From assembly GCF_018873765.1 (NCBI RefSeq), contig NC_057923.1, forward strand, positions 58,026,593 to 58,090,592: a stretch of DNA of 64,000 nucleotides, read 5' to 3'. The notes under the pieces were generated by a model that saw nothing but the letters and a program-made list of their open reading frames with translations, was not told where the DNA came from and did no database searches. The position numbers and the translations under genes were made by a program. Positions within the stretch are counted from its first letter, which is position 1. Each line of letters begins with the position of its first letter. Origin of the DNA: Telopea speciosissima. Lineage: Eukaryota; Streptophyta; Magnoliopsida; Proteales; Proteaceae. Positions 1 to 12,630 of the stretch are shown piece by piece.

Positions 1-1375
1 GATTTTGTCGCCTCCATTGAAAGAGCTTCGATGATTTTAGACAAGAGTAGACCGAGACCACCGACATTCACTATTCACTTATTGAGACAATTGGAGAAAG
101 AATTGGTTTTATAGGAATAGCAGACGTAGGCCCATAGCACAGCCTGCGATCAGGCACATAGGGGTAGGGCGTAATGATCACCCTGCCCCTTATATAGGCT
201 GCCAATGTGTCTGGGTGCAGGTTGCGCTGCAGTACATAGAACATTCTCCCTAAAAAAAAGATAAATGACACCTCGAGTACCCAACGTATTAGAGTACCTC
301 ACGTCTAGTAATATGTCCATTGAGGTACCTTGTTTTGTTATGATCTCAATTTTACCTCTCCCATCCATTCTTTGCCCCTGCTACTTAACCTTGCAAATCG
401 GCCCCCACCCCTAATCCCAGTCGCATACTTCTCCCTACCCCCACCCTACCTCTGTCGCCACCCATCCATTTGTTCCTTCCCCAACTTCCCAACCCTGCGG
501 TACAGAGCACTTGATCCACCTCTGCAACTCATAATTATAAGCCTAGTCAGATCGAATTCCAGATCTGGCCGTGTAGAGAAACTCGGTCCATCAAACTAAA
601 CTTAAGAGTTGAGTATTGTCAACCCTAAGGGTGTTGATGGGTTCGGTTTTAATTTTTCTATTTGGTTCAAGATACAACATGTGGAAACCAAAACCCAATA
701 TGAACTATTTTTCATAACAAAATTGAATTGACTCGGTTTGGTTTGACTCGATTTGTATTCGTTTGGACCCTATGTCAAGTGTTTGAACCAACATTTCACA
801 TTTTCACCAACAAAAAAAGCCCTTTTCTTTGTTAAGGCCATAATCCACCAATTTTTTTTCTTTCTAATAGTAAGGAAAAAAAAGTAGAATTTATTTTTCA
901 AAGTAATTAAAACATTAAGAAAAAAAAATTAATTTGGTTTAACAATGAGTAATTCGATTTAGACCACATAAGAGCACATAAAATTACCGTCTTACCCATA
1001 ATGAAATAAAAAATGTTATTCATATTGATGTTTTTACACGTGCTCTCTTTGCCCCCGGTTGGAGTTGGACAACTTTTGCTTTTTTAGATAAGAGGCATGT
1101 TTAGGGGGCATCCAACCGTTGGATTATGCCCCACAAGTCCCTATCCCTAGGCATGCATCGCCCTGGGCGCTGAGCTCCCTCGAGAGGAGCCGGATCCATC
1201 AGGCAGTGTGATGCGAGCCCAAATAAATATCTCGCTTCCCAACATTGGACACCGAATATCCCTCTCCCGTCTTGTTGATGCTCTCTCCAAACTCTAAAGT
1301 CAAAAGTTGAAAACCCAAAACCATCGCTAGCCAAAACCCTTGGAAACCCAATATTTCGGATAATTTTTCTGTTGG
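1..1375. other. Intergenic sequence upstream of SQD1
   Basis: I see no gene here. The first 600 bases hold only short pyrimidine-rich open frames without family resemblance. From about 605 to 1000 the DNA is AT-rich; it opens with a phrase (AGGGTGTTGATGGGTTCGG) of the kind found at the ends of small hAT-type elements, but I could not find a matching other end. Around 1101-1205 there is a GC-rich stretch (CCGTTGGA, CTAGGCATGCAT, CCCTGGGCGC) that shares words with the foldback repeats near 28540 and 33640. Confidence 0.5.
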
Positions 1376-1383
1376 TATAAATT
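1376..1383 (+). promoter_or_regulatory. Candidate TATA box of SQD1
   Basis: TATAAATT lies here, about 140 bases before a good splice donor (GGTATG at 1522-1527). Transcription starting near 1410 would give a first non-coding exon of about 110 bases. The placement is inferred from spacing only. Confidence 0.4.
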
Positions 1384-1884
1384 TTGATGGGACTTATTTA
1401 TTGATTGTTCACTAGCCCTTTTAATTTCTTCCACCGCAGAGTGTTTAGCTTCGGAGCTCAAAATTGGAATCGATCTGATCGAATTCTATCATTTATAGTC
1501 GTACGAAGCTAGATTTTGATTGGTATGCCTTTGGTTTCGTGATCTTTTCAATTTCTCAATTTCTAAGTAATTTTGTTCTTGAACTCATTTGTATTGGATA
1601 ACAAACTATTCTGGTTGTTTGAGCTTTTCAGAAATTTCTGTTGTGTTTTCACTTATTTAGCTGTTTTGTTTAATGGGCAATTTAGTGTGGAGATCTGTTG
1701 TTCTGCTGATTGAAATTCGGATATGTTATTTGATTCAAAGTTTCGTTTCCGTGATAAACCCTTTTACCCGTCTCCTATTACTGTTTTTTTTAGATTGTTT
1801 TTTGTTCTTCGATCGACTGTTAAGTTGTTTTTATTTTACTTGTTTATTGTCTGCTGAGTTCAGAGAATTTTATGGAGGCAGCAT

Positions 1885-2005
1885 TTAGTATGCATTCTAA
1901 GTCGATTTCGCATTCTTGGGTGATACAAATAGGTGTTTTTATCGCCTGAGAATGCGAAATCAACCAAGTTTGCATTCCAAGAACGCACACAAAACACAGC
2001 CCAAA
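1885..2005. repeat. Small foldback (MITE-like) repeat
   Basis: GATTTCGCATTC at 1904-1915 is matched by its perfect reverse complement GAATGCGAAATC at 1950-1961, and the element ends in an AAACACAGCC phrase. Similar GCATTC...AAACACAGC phrases occur near 26085-26115 (an intron of the GT90 gene) and 27905-27950, so this looks like a dispersed miniature DNA-transposon family. Exact ends and target duplication were not resolved. Confidence 0.5.
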
Positions 2006-2245
2006 TTACACCTGTTCCACAATGCCACTCTTTGTTCAGTGTTCCATTAGTTTATTTTGAGTTGGTGTGAGAGTTGGTAGTTCATGTTAACTGTGTTTGG
2101 GGTTGTTGTTCCCCAATGCTCTTGGGAGCTGCCAGTCATCAAATGGAGATGCACTTAACTGATAGAAGGCAACAATTTTTGCTTTTGATTTGTGGCAGTT
2201 AGCCTATTTCCTGTCATTTCTTTAAAGAAGGCCTTAAACATTTTA

Positions 2246-2520
2246 ATTTGATCCTTGGTTCTTACTCAACCTAAGCCTTTTCCCAACTACATGGGATCTG
2301 CTACACCGATCCTGTTTTGGCATTCCACCCTGTTGAAAGCCAACTTACAACGTGGTCAACCCAAACCTATTTATATCCTTTCAGAACACTTCTTCCCAAG
2401 TAATTTTAGGTCTACCATTTGGTCTTTTCAGCTCCACTAGTCTGCATTACTCGTACTTATTGCCACATTCAAAGGCCTCTGTTGCAAATGCCCATACACA
2501 TCAAATATCTCTTCTTAAAG
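2246..2520. mobile_element. RTE-type LINE relic (non-coding remnant)
   Basis: The phrase AAGCCTTTTCCCAACTACATGGGATC followed by CCCAAGTAATTTTAGGTCTACC resembles a very common plant repeat derived from the 3' part of RTE-clade LINEs, read in reverse. A second diverged copy lies near 45640-45880. The assignment is from memory of the family wording, so it is tentative. The stretch is cut from a similar tract at 2645-3335 by a SINE. Confidence 0.4.
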
Positions 2521-2524
2521 TGAA

Positions 2525-2645
2525 CAAGTGCCTAGCACACTTGGTAGCATGTGGTGTTCGGAAGCCCATTGCTACCAGGAGGTCTTGGGTTCAAGCCTCC
2601 TGGTTCACATCTCCCCTCCCCCATATATATATATATATATATATT
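2525..2645 (+). mobile_element. tRNA-derived SINE, copy 1
   Basis: The head carries a tRNA-like A box (TAGCACACTTGG near 2533) and a B box (GGGTTCAAGCC near 2587), the internal RNA polymerase III promoter of tRNA-derived SINEs. It runs into CTCCCCTCCCCC and an (AT)n tract at about 2622-2643. A second copy of the same family, on the opposite strand, sits near 46018-46120 with the same TAGCACA, GAGGTCTTGGGTTC and CCCTCCCCCATA blocks. Folding does not give a normal tRNA, so this is not a tRNA gene. Confidence 0.6.
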
Positions 2646-3335
2646 GCTTGTAGTTTTTCCACTCATCCTTCTCAAAACCTTCATCTTATCTACACTTCTT
2701 TAATCAGATTGCTTTATTTCAAGCAATCCTTATTTTCCAAACTTTTCAATACCTATAAATTTCTCCATATTGTACACCTTACTTCTGTTCTGTTGCCATT
2801 CTAAGCAAAAGTTGTACCAAATTTTTTTGGCTTTTGGGCATCTGTCGCTATATTTCTGTCAACGTGATGTTCCTCACTTTTCTAGGACTCTTCTTTTCTT
2901 CATAACCTTGACACTATTTGATAGGCTTTGCCGCTTTGGTATGTGTTTGTGTTGTAGTTTTTCCACTCATCCATCTCAACACCTTCATCTTATTTACACT
3001 TCTTTAATCAGATTGCTTTATTTCAAGCTATCCTTATTTTCCAAACTTTTTTCCACTCATCTATCTCAACACCTTCATCTTATCTACACTTCTTTAATCA
3101 GATTGCTTTATTTCAAGCAATCCTTATTTTCCAAACTTTTCAATACCTATAAATTTCTCTATATTGTACACCTTACTTCTGTTCCGTTGCCATTCTAAGC
3201 AAAAGTTGTACCAAATTTTTTTGGCTTTTGGGCATCTGTCGCTATATTTCTGTCAACGTGATGTTCCTCACTTTTCTAGGACTCTTCTCTCCTTCATAAC
3301 CTTGACACTATTTGATAGGCTTTGCCGCTTAGGTG
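2645..3335 (+). repeat. Nested direct duplication inside the SQD1 5'UTR intron
   Basis: A block of about 290 bases starting GTAGTTTTTCCACTCATCC (about 2650-2940) is repeated at about 2952-3332. The second copy itself contains a further partial duplication of its first 95 bases (2953-3048, then 3049 onward). The copies are about 95% alike, so the duplications are fairly recent. The block resembles the RTE-derived relic next to it (CTCATC.CAACACCTTCATC wording). It creates a 142-residue open frame at 2770-3198 that I regard as chance. Confidence 0.65.
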
Positions 3336-3657
3336 TCTCTTAGAAATTTCTGCTATAGTTGCTCGAACTCTATCGATGCTTTTGCACCGGCAGTCCCAAG
3401 TTCATATACTGGAGCATTGGGAGTCACAGGTTGGCATTAAAGCCAAAAATTTTGGCATGGATTGTGAAAGTTTGCCATATGTTGAACCTGGATTTGTGTA
3501 GCCAATCTCAAATAGTTGGGACTTGGGATAAAGCTTAGTGAGTTGAGTGGGGATAGCTATAGTTTTCAACATCTATTAAAACTCTGTAGTTTTTATCGGC
3601 ATTAAAATCATATAAGTTCGTTTTGCAGGTATTTACATCAACTTTTGGCTGGAGTGA

Positions 3658-5697
<2,040 letters not shown>

Positions 5698-6161
5698 TTG
5701 GGTAGCCATTAGCATAGGATTCAGTCAATATGAGAAAGTTGACGACAGCCTTGTTGTTTTATTCTAATATAAACATGTATTACCTGTGACATTTTTGGGG
5801 TCTGTTGTTTGGTGAAATTCTCACTCCAGTCAGCCTGGTGAGTCAACTTGCCTGAATTAGTTGGATTTTTATTCTCTGCCATTTAAATAACAGATTGAAG
5901 TTCGTCAGTAACTAATGTTTGGATGGAAATTTTTCTTTTCTTTTTTCTTTTTAAATGAGAATGCCTGGATAAAACTTGATTCCACTTGAACTACACACAG
6001 TTTCCCAATTGTCTGCAACTTGAATTTTCTCAACTGTTTGCTATATTGAATAATTGGACAAAAATCATAAGGGATTACTACGTTATCTGGGCCTGTCAGG
6101 TCATATTGTCTGAAGATGTTCCCTCACGGATTGGAAAGGAAGATGCCATTAACAGGAAGAA
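5698..6161. other. Shared 3' flank of SQD1 and CCaMK
   Basis: These 464 bases separate the two convergent stop codons and must hold both 3' UTRs and polyadenylation regions. It is AT-rich with no open frame of note. The transcripts may overlap here, but nothing in the sequence proves it. Confidence 0.6.
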
Positions 6162-9100
6162 TTAGGTTGGTCGCAGGGAGTGGAGGACTACATCTTGAAG
6201 GGAGCTATCTCTCTTCATGGCGGCTTTGAACTCTTCAAAGGTGACCTTTCCATCAGTGTTGGCATCCATTCTTTCAAATATCTCATCTAGTGTGCCAGGT
6301 TCTGTGATATCTCCTGGAAGGCAGTCCTCTGGCAATGCCTGCCCAGTTTGATATGTCCTGTTAAGATCAATGGAAAGCAAAAAGGGGATGGATTCAAAGG
6401 TAAGTGAAAGGGGAGAGATGATACCCTGAGCATGGATGCCACTTCGTCTTTGGTGATCGATCCAGACCTGTCCGCATCATACATCTAACAGCCAGAAAAA
6501 AGCATAGGAGTTCAGTTTTAGTTCCAGAAGAATTCATCTTTGAAATCGGATACTGTAACAAAAGGGTTAAAAAGGGAGGGAAAAAAAAGTGGAAGAAGCA
6601 TAACTAGTTTAGACTTTTGAACGAAAGAAATCTCAGAATCATGATAGGGAGGACCCTATCTTTGCATCATTCATGTGTACAGATGCAGGGAAACATGGAA
6701 CCAGCCAAGCTATGTTGTTTGTGGAAAGTTTACCCAATTTGATGATGGTAAGTAGGTTACTGTCCTATTTAGATTTTCTTTATACTGGATCATTTCATAA
6801 ATATTTTCTTTTAAAAAGAATGTGAATTCTACTACACTACAACCAAAGCTAGAAGTAATCAAGGCGTTTCATTGAGGAAAAACAAGTGCATTTAAAACTT
6901 GCTAATGAGATAAAATTAAGATGAAGCATCTCCTGATTATATAATTTTGTGAGGAACAATAAAATATTGCTATAATAGGAACAAAACTAAGTGTAATTTA
7001 GTTATAATAGTGAACCAAGTCAAATTTGCTTTTAGAAATAGACGAATATCTATATAAAATATATTGAATTTTGTTCCTTTTTACTTTTCCTTTGTTTTAT
7101 GTTTTTTGGTTGCGGTTGGGGGCAAATATCAAACATGAATACAAGTTCCTAGATTATTATCAAAATTGAAATATTTAGTTTCAGAATTGAATTCTAACCT
7201 ACTGATCTTGTTTTGTAAATTTGGTGACCATTGAAGTGCTAACAGTTGTTTCAAACATTATAGCATAACATTGTGTGTGTGATGACAGGATCTCCTAACA
7301 AAATTTTAAAAAAGAAAAAAAATATAAAAAGGGAAAAAGAAAGAGAGAAAAGGCTGTGGTCATCTGATCAGATTGATTTCCAGTTGCCAATGGATGTCTT
7401 CATTTTCATGTAATCTGAAGCTATGGAAAATACTTTGAACACAATATGATTAAAACAATTATAATCCTTCAACTCTATTCAATTTATTTCCAAAAGAAAT
7501 TTTATGGAGAAGACATGTAAGGTCACCTGAAAACAAAGGTGAAGAGCATCATCTCCTTGTGAATGTCTAAGAGTTGAGAACCCACATAGTATCTCTCTCA
7601 TGTCCACGGTCCCATCTTGGTTATTGTCAAATAGGTCAAAGATACGGCGAGCAAGAGGAAGCAGTGAGGACATATTCATTGCTTTTAGCACCTCTTCAAA
7701 CTCAGATAATGTGGCGATAACACACTCTTTCCGTCTGCATTTTGGAGAACTTATTCACTCTTAGAGATTCAAATACTGCTGAACTAATGTTAATTACAAA
7801 TCCTTTATTTTTTTGAATTCACAAAAGTTACATGAACAATTTCAATATGATAACTCAGCCATGATTTGTGCCCTAGATCCAGTACTGCAACACTTTCAAA
7901 TTGTATGTTGATCTGGACTGACTTCACCAGTACAGATCATGTTGGCTGTCAAGTGGTTTATTCACTGTACTAAATGATAGGTAATAGTGTACTTATATTG
8001 GTGCCATCTCACTGAGAAATAAAGACTTGGATTTTTGAAAACTGCTTAAACTGTTTGAATGTTGTCAAAGTAATCAACTTCCAATAATGTTTACAGGTTA
8101 GTTCCTCACCATTGATCATCTTCTTTTTTGTTAGGGGTTGGTGGGGGTGCAAAGAATGCATTTGTACAGATTGCTCCCATACAATTTGCTAGCTTCTGGT
8201 CTTTTATAATACACCAAAAGCTAATAATAATGATAAACAACTGAAATTGAAAGATCCTAGCATTCTACATTCTCTGTATTCAATCATGCTGAAGTCAAAT
8301 TCTTGATATTTCATCCATAAAGGTCTCTCTCTTTTGGTCTTGATATAATTTTAAACAACTATACCAATCACCAGATATACTGGCAGCCGAACTCTTCGGG
8401 TGCAGTTTGAACATACAATAATCAAATTACTTTTGTGTCCCAGCTGGGAGGAAGAAAGGGTATTGCCATAGTCAAGCAAATTGACTTCTTGTCAATGGCT
8501 CTCTAGACATATTTAGGGGTGTTCTTCTCCATTGCTATGCCTAGTGAAAATAACACTTAACTATTTGCCATATGGTAGTACATGGGTTTATTCATGTAAT
8601 AGAGGACCACAAACATCTCATTAGTATAATTTCAGCTTAAAATGAGTAAAGAAATTTGCTAAAATAAAAGACCCATTTGTATTTTATATTCATCTCCATT
8701 TGATCGCATTTTGGTAATTTTACTAAAACTTTGAATCAAAGTTTGAGATACTCTTCCTGCTTACTTTGGACTAAAATTCGGCTATTGAGATGTATAGGAG
8801 GAGGTCCTTCATCATATGGACTAACCCATGTACTGCCAAGTGACAAATATTGAAACATTATACTTCACTAGGCATAGTGATGCAGAGGAACTAAATTTAG
8901 ATCTTCAAATTTTCACAATCAGGGTCATCTAATCAACAAGGAGCTTGTCAAAGGAGATAGGTCTTGAGTGAATGTGGACACTCACATATTCTTGAAATGC
9001 ATCCTCAACTTCTCAAGTTCCTCTGGTGTAAGATAATGAGACTCTAAAAGATTTCTTAGCCTCTTTGTTCGCAACATTACCGTGCTACTCAACAGGCTCG

Positions 9101-10987
9101 CTATCCCAGCTGCTCGAAATTTACGTCGGCCATTGAAAGAATGTAATCGAGAAACGATTTCGGCATCCATGAGCTCCTGCTTTGCTGAATCCCCTATGAC
9201 CCAAGGATGCAAAAGAATCTGTTTACAGATTGAATGGGCATCATCAGTAAATTATTAAAGTCAGTTTGTGGAAAGGAATGAGAAAATCAAAACAGGGTGA
9301 TCAATCTGGAGATTTTCATCTGTTCAGTCGCAATATGACTTTTGTACTTCTTTATCCATCCTAGTTTCTTGAATTTTTTATCCAAACTGATGCAGATAAG
9401 TTACCTAAAGGGTTTATTTTATTGTAAATAAGCCTGGGCTGGGTTGGGTTATGTATGTGTGTAATCGCACAACAATATTGAAGAACTTCAAACTTTGAAC
9501 TCATAAAACTGTATCTGAGCCAGCCAATGGCTCTTATAAGCTATATATAGCTAACTTAACTTAGAATTCTAATTTAACGACGAAAAACAAATCAAATTGC
9601 TAAGAAACAAAAATAAGAAGCAAACTAATAAAGGAATCCTTCTCAACAAGGTGAAAGAATTCAAAGTCCATTAAACATCTTAAAAATAAAAAGAATTAAC
9701 TACGCCTAATCCTATATGCCTACCTTTTACCCATTTTTTAGGTCCATTAAAGTGACTCATTACAATAAAAACACATGGAATCAAAGCCTCAACACATACA
9801 TAACCCAACCCAAGACTTATTTCCAATAAAACAAACCCTTTGGATGACTTAACTGCATCACAAACATTGCCAACTTCATCCAGAAAGTGATCATATCATA
9901 CCTCTTGAGCAGTTGGTCTTTTTTGAGGATCAACAGTCAGAAGGCGGGATATCAATTGTTTTGCTGATGGAGAAATGGTTTTCCAAGTAGGGTCTTTGAA
10001 GCTGAAATCTCCCTGTGAAGAGATCAATTGAATAAACTACAAGGGAGATATCATGAAAAGGGAAATTAAACTTGGGACTATGGTAGAGTGACAATTCTGC
10101 ACACAACCGAAAGCAAAAGGAAAAGGACTTACAGCCAATATGAGTTGCTGTTTTTGCCGAAATGATGTAGCTTGGAAAGGTGGATCACTGAAATATTGAA
10201 AGAAGAATCATTGAGATTCAAGAAAAAAAATGTTTCAAACCAAGTCCAGAAAGAGTTGCTGACATACATACCCAGAGAGAAGTATATACAGAATCACTCC
10301 CAAAGACCACATATCAGTTGCACATGTTACTTTTCCCTGAGATAAGGTCTCAGGTGAAACATAATCAATTGAACCAAACAACCCAACTATTGGTTCAGTG
10401 AATTCCTCCACAGAACTCACTCCAAAGTCCATAATTTTCAAAGGTGAATTCTCACTATTGTTCAAGAAAAGGCAGTTTTCTGGCTTCAAGTCATGGTGGA
10501 CGATATTGGCACGATGAAGGGCACTTAATCCATTGGCAATTTGTCGAACCATTGCTGCAGCTTCTGCTTCTGAATACTTCTCTTGATCCACTATTCGATC
10601 GAAAAGCTCACCCCCAGAGCACAGCTCTAGTACAAGGTGGACACCATTTAGGTCTTCATAGAGATCATAGAGGTCAATCACATTTGGATGGGGTGTCACA
10701 TCTTCTACTATCTTCCTCATAACTGTAATCTCATTAATCAGCAAGGCATCTGAAACTGGTAAATTCGTCTTCCCTTTTTTAGTTTCTTTTGAGGCTGTGT
10801 TGCTCTCCTCCCTCAGACTTTCTGGTTTTTGCACAAAACTTCCGAACCTCTTGAGAGTTTTGATAGCTACCTGGGATTTGCGTCCATTGGACTTGCAAAT
10901 TCCTCTCCTCACAACTGAAAATCCCCCTCCACCAAGAACGTCCTTGACATAATAATCGTCCGATACTTCCCTTGTTTTTGACCTCAT
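6162..10987 (-). CDS. CCaMK: Calcium- and calmodulin-dependent protein kinase CCaMK
   Basis: CCaMK (DMI3 in Medicago) decodes nuclear calcium spiking and phosphorylates CYCLOPS/IPD3 in the common symbiosis pathway. Seven exons in transcript order, 10272-10987, 10133-10187, 9902-10012, 8986-9218, 7527-7734, 6425-6484, 6162-6338, join in phase to 519 residues (Medicago protein: 523). The kinase domain has a Gly loop LGGGGFSVV at 18-26, VAIK Lys43, DFG 187-189 and SPE 211-213. A Thr at about 266 (PTW) matches by position the regulatory autophosphorylated Thr of legume CCaMK. The calmodulin-binding helix is at about 322-350 (FNGRRKFRAAGIAS). Three EF-hand loops lie at 408-419, 444-455 and 486-497, each with the expected acidic residues. 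One oddity: the catalytic loop reads HHDLKPEN where the family has HRDLKPEN (His165). Otherwise the gene looks intact. Confidence 0.95.
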
Positions 10988-12335
10988 GATTTACCCAAAA
11001 TCTGATAACAAAGATCACCAGAGTTCTTGATATTTCTTTACTTGTTCACGCCGAAACAAAGAGCTGTATTCTTAAAATTAGAACCTGATAGTAGTTCAAA
11101 AACAGAATCAGAACTACAATGCAAGAACCTCGCCCATGATTCATTTTGGAAATCATCCAAATTACATTATGCCAAGAAAGAAAAAAAAAAGTAACAAAAC
11201 AGGACACTAATTAGGAGAAACCCAATCCTTCACAGAACACAGTAGCTGAAAGCTGGAGATCTGAAAACATTAACATCAATGTGTTATAGGGTAAACCAAA
11301 TGATAATTTGTGACAATGTCACTAAATAACAAATATATCACAGGTATCACCATTGATTATAACAATTCAATAACCAAATGAAGAACAATGTTACAAAGAT
11401 AACACAAAAAGCTTTAAGAACACATCCAATTTCCAACTGTTTCAAGGAAATTTTTTTTTTGGGGGGTGGGGGGGGGGAGGGGGGTTGGGAAACCACGGTT
11501 AATCACCAAAAACCATTTAGAAACCCAAGAGAGACCAACCTTAATTAAATATCATCATCATCAGAAGAAGAAGGACGAGAAACAGGACTGGTTATTGCAT
11601 AGGTTAAGGTGATAAAAGGAAAGAAACCCATCTTACAGGTTAGTGACAGGAAGGGATTGGAAGTTGACGTTGATTGATTTCATTCCTTGATCAGTTTCAG
11701 CCATTAAATTACAGCCTTAAAATAAAATGGAATGCAGGTGGAATGATGTGCAAGGAAATGAGGGAAGAAAACTGGTCGGCTTGGAGCCGAAGAAGAGATA
11801 AGAGAGAATCCCCTAACCTTAGCACTTCCATGAAGATCTCTTCTGTTTCTGTAATCCTTTCAGAGACAGACAGAGAGGGGGGAGAGAGGAAGACAGAGAG
11901 CCGTTAAAAGATGAAGAGTTTGTTATGAGGATATTTTTGTAATTGAGAGAATGGTTGATGGGCCTAATGGCCAATGGATCCTCAAAAGACCTATGACTGG
12001 AGGTCCATAAAGCTCCATGAGCCCACTGGACCCAGCGATTGTCCTCCACATCCAAAAATAAAATGAGCCCACTTGTGAACTTGGTTTTCTTTCAATTAGT
12101 TAATTCCCTTCATGAGACCTATTCTTTTTTTTTTTTGTTGGTAAATGCAAATTTATTAGAAATACACCAAGAGCTCATGGATGCCAAACAAGGCCTTCCT
12201 TGCCAAGGAGTCAGCTATGCTGTTTAACTCAACATGGGTGAGATTTCTACCTTTCAGGGGGTCATTTCTCCCCATCTTATATTTGGGTATAGGAGCTACG
12301 CTCCTAAACAATGTACTTTTTCTTGTATTTTAATA
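10988..12335. other. CCaMK promoter and 5' flank
   Basis: No other gene is seen. A splice acceptor (TATCAG|ATTTTGGG on the - strand, near 11003) lies 16 bases before the CCaMK start codon, and a donor-like AAG|GTTAGG occurs near 11815, so a 5'UTR intron is possible but unproven. A GA-rich tract at 11863-11901 may lie in the leader. At 11450-11487 there is a run of T followed by G-rich sequence. Confidence 0.4.
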
Positions 12336-12496
12336 GGGAGAAAGAACATTGTCTGCCACTATAACATACGCTAGAACCTCCTGTGTTTATCTCTCTCCTC
12401 CTATAATAAGGACAAATATGTCATAGGAGAGAGGAGAGAGATAGACCTAGGGAGACACTACCGTAAGCAACACAACATGACAACATTCTTTCTCCC
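12336..12496. mobile_element. Foldback MITE
   Basis: GGGAGAAAGAACATTGTC at 12336-12353 is matched by GACAACATTCTTTCTCCC at 12479-12496, its near-perfect reverse complement. The interior is also palindromic (TATCTCTCTCCTCCTAT against ATAGGAGAGAGGAGAGAGATA). It is 161 bp long with no coding capacity, typical of a miniature inverted-repeat element. The flanks do not show a clear target duplication. Confidence 0.65.
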
Positions 12497-12630
12497 ATTT
12501 AAATATATATAATGATGTGGTGCCTAATATAAGAAATAGGGTGGATGTAATAAATTCCCAATTATAATTGGGTTACATCAAGGATCAATTTTAAACCATT
12601 ATTTGTTGCCATTTATCATAAATGAATTAA

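Larger units (their letters stand above)
1523..3628 (+). other. Probable 5'UTR intron of SQD1
   Basis: A donor (TG|GTATGC at 1523) and an acceptor (TTTTGCAG|GT ending at 3628) frame a 2.1-kb stretch just upstream of the SQD1 start codon at 3670. The interval is full of repeats: a small foldback at about 1885-2005, an RTE-like LINE relic, a SINE and a partly duplicated block. No open frame inside resembles a protein. The intron is inferred from splice-like sites and position; a cDNA would settle it. Confidence 0.45.

Noticed and set aside
2531-2610. A tRNA gene
   Set aside because: A- and B-box words are present but the stretch does not offer a proper acceptor stem or anticodon arm, and a second copy has the same non-tRNA tail; it is a SINE.
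2352-3198. Open frames of 150 and 142 residues on the + strand before SQD1
   Set aside because: They lie in a duplicated repeat block and a SINE, the two share sequence only because the DNA is duplicated, and neither resembles a protein family.
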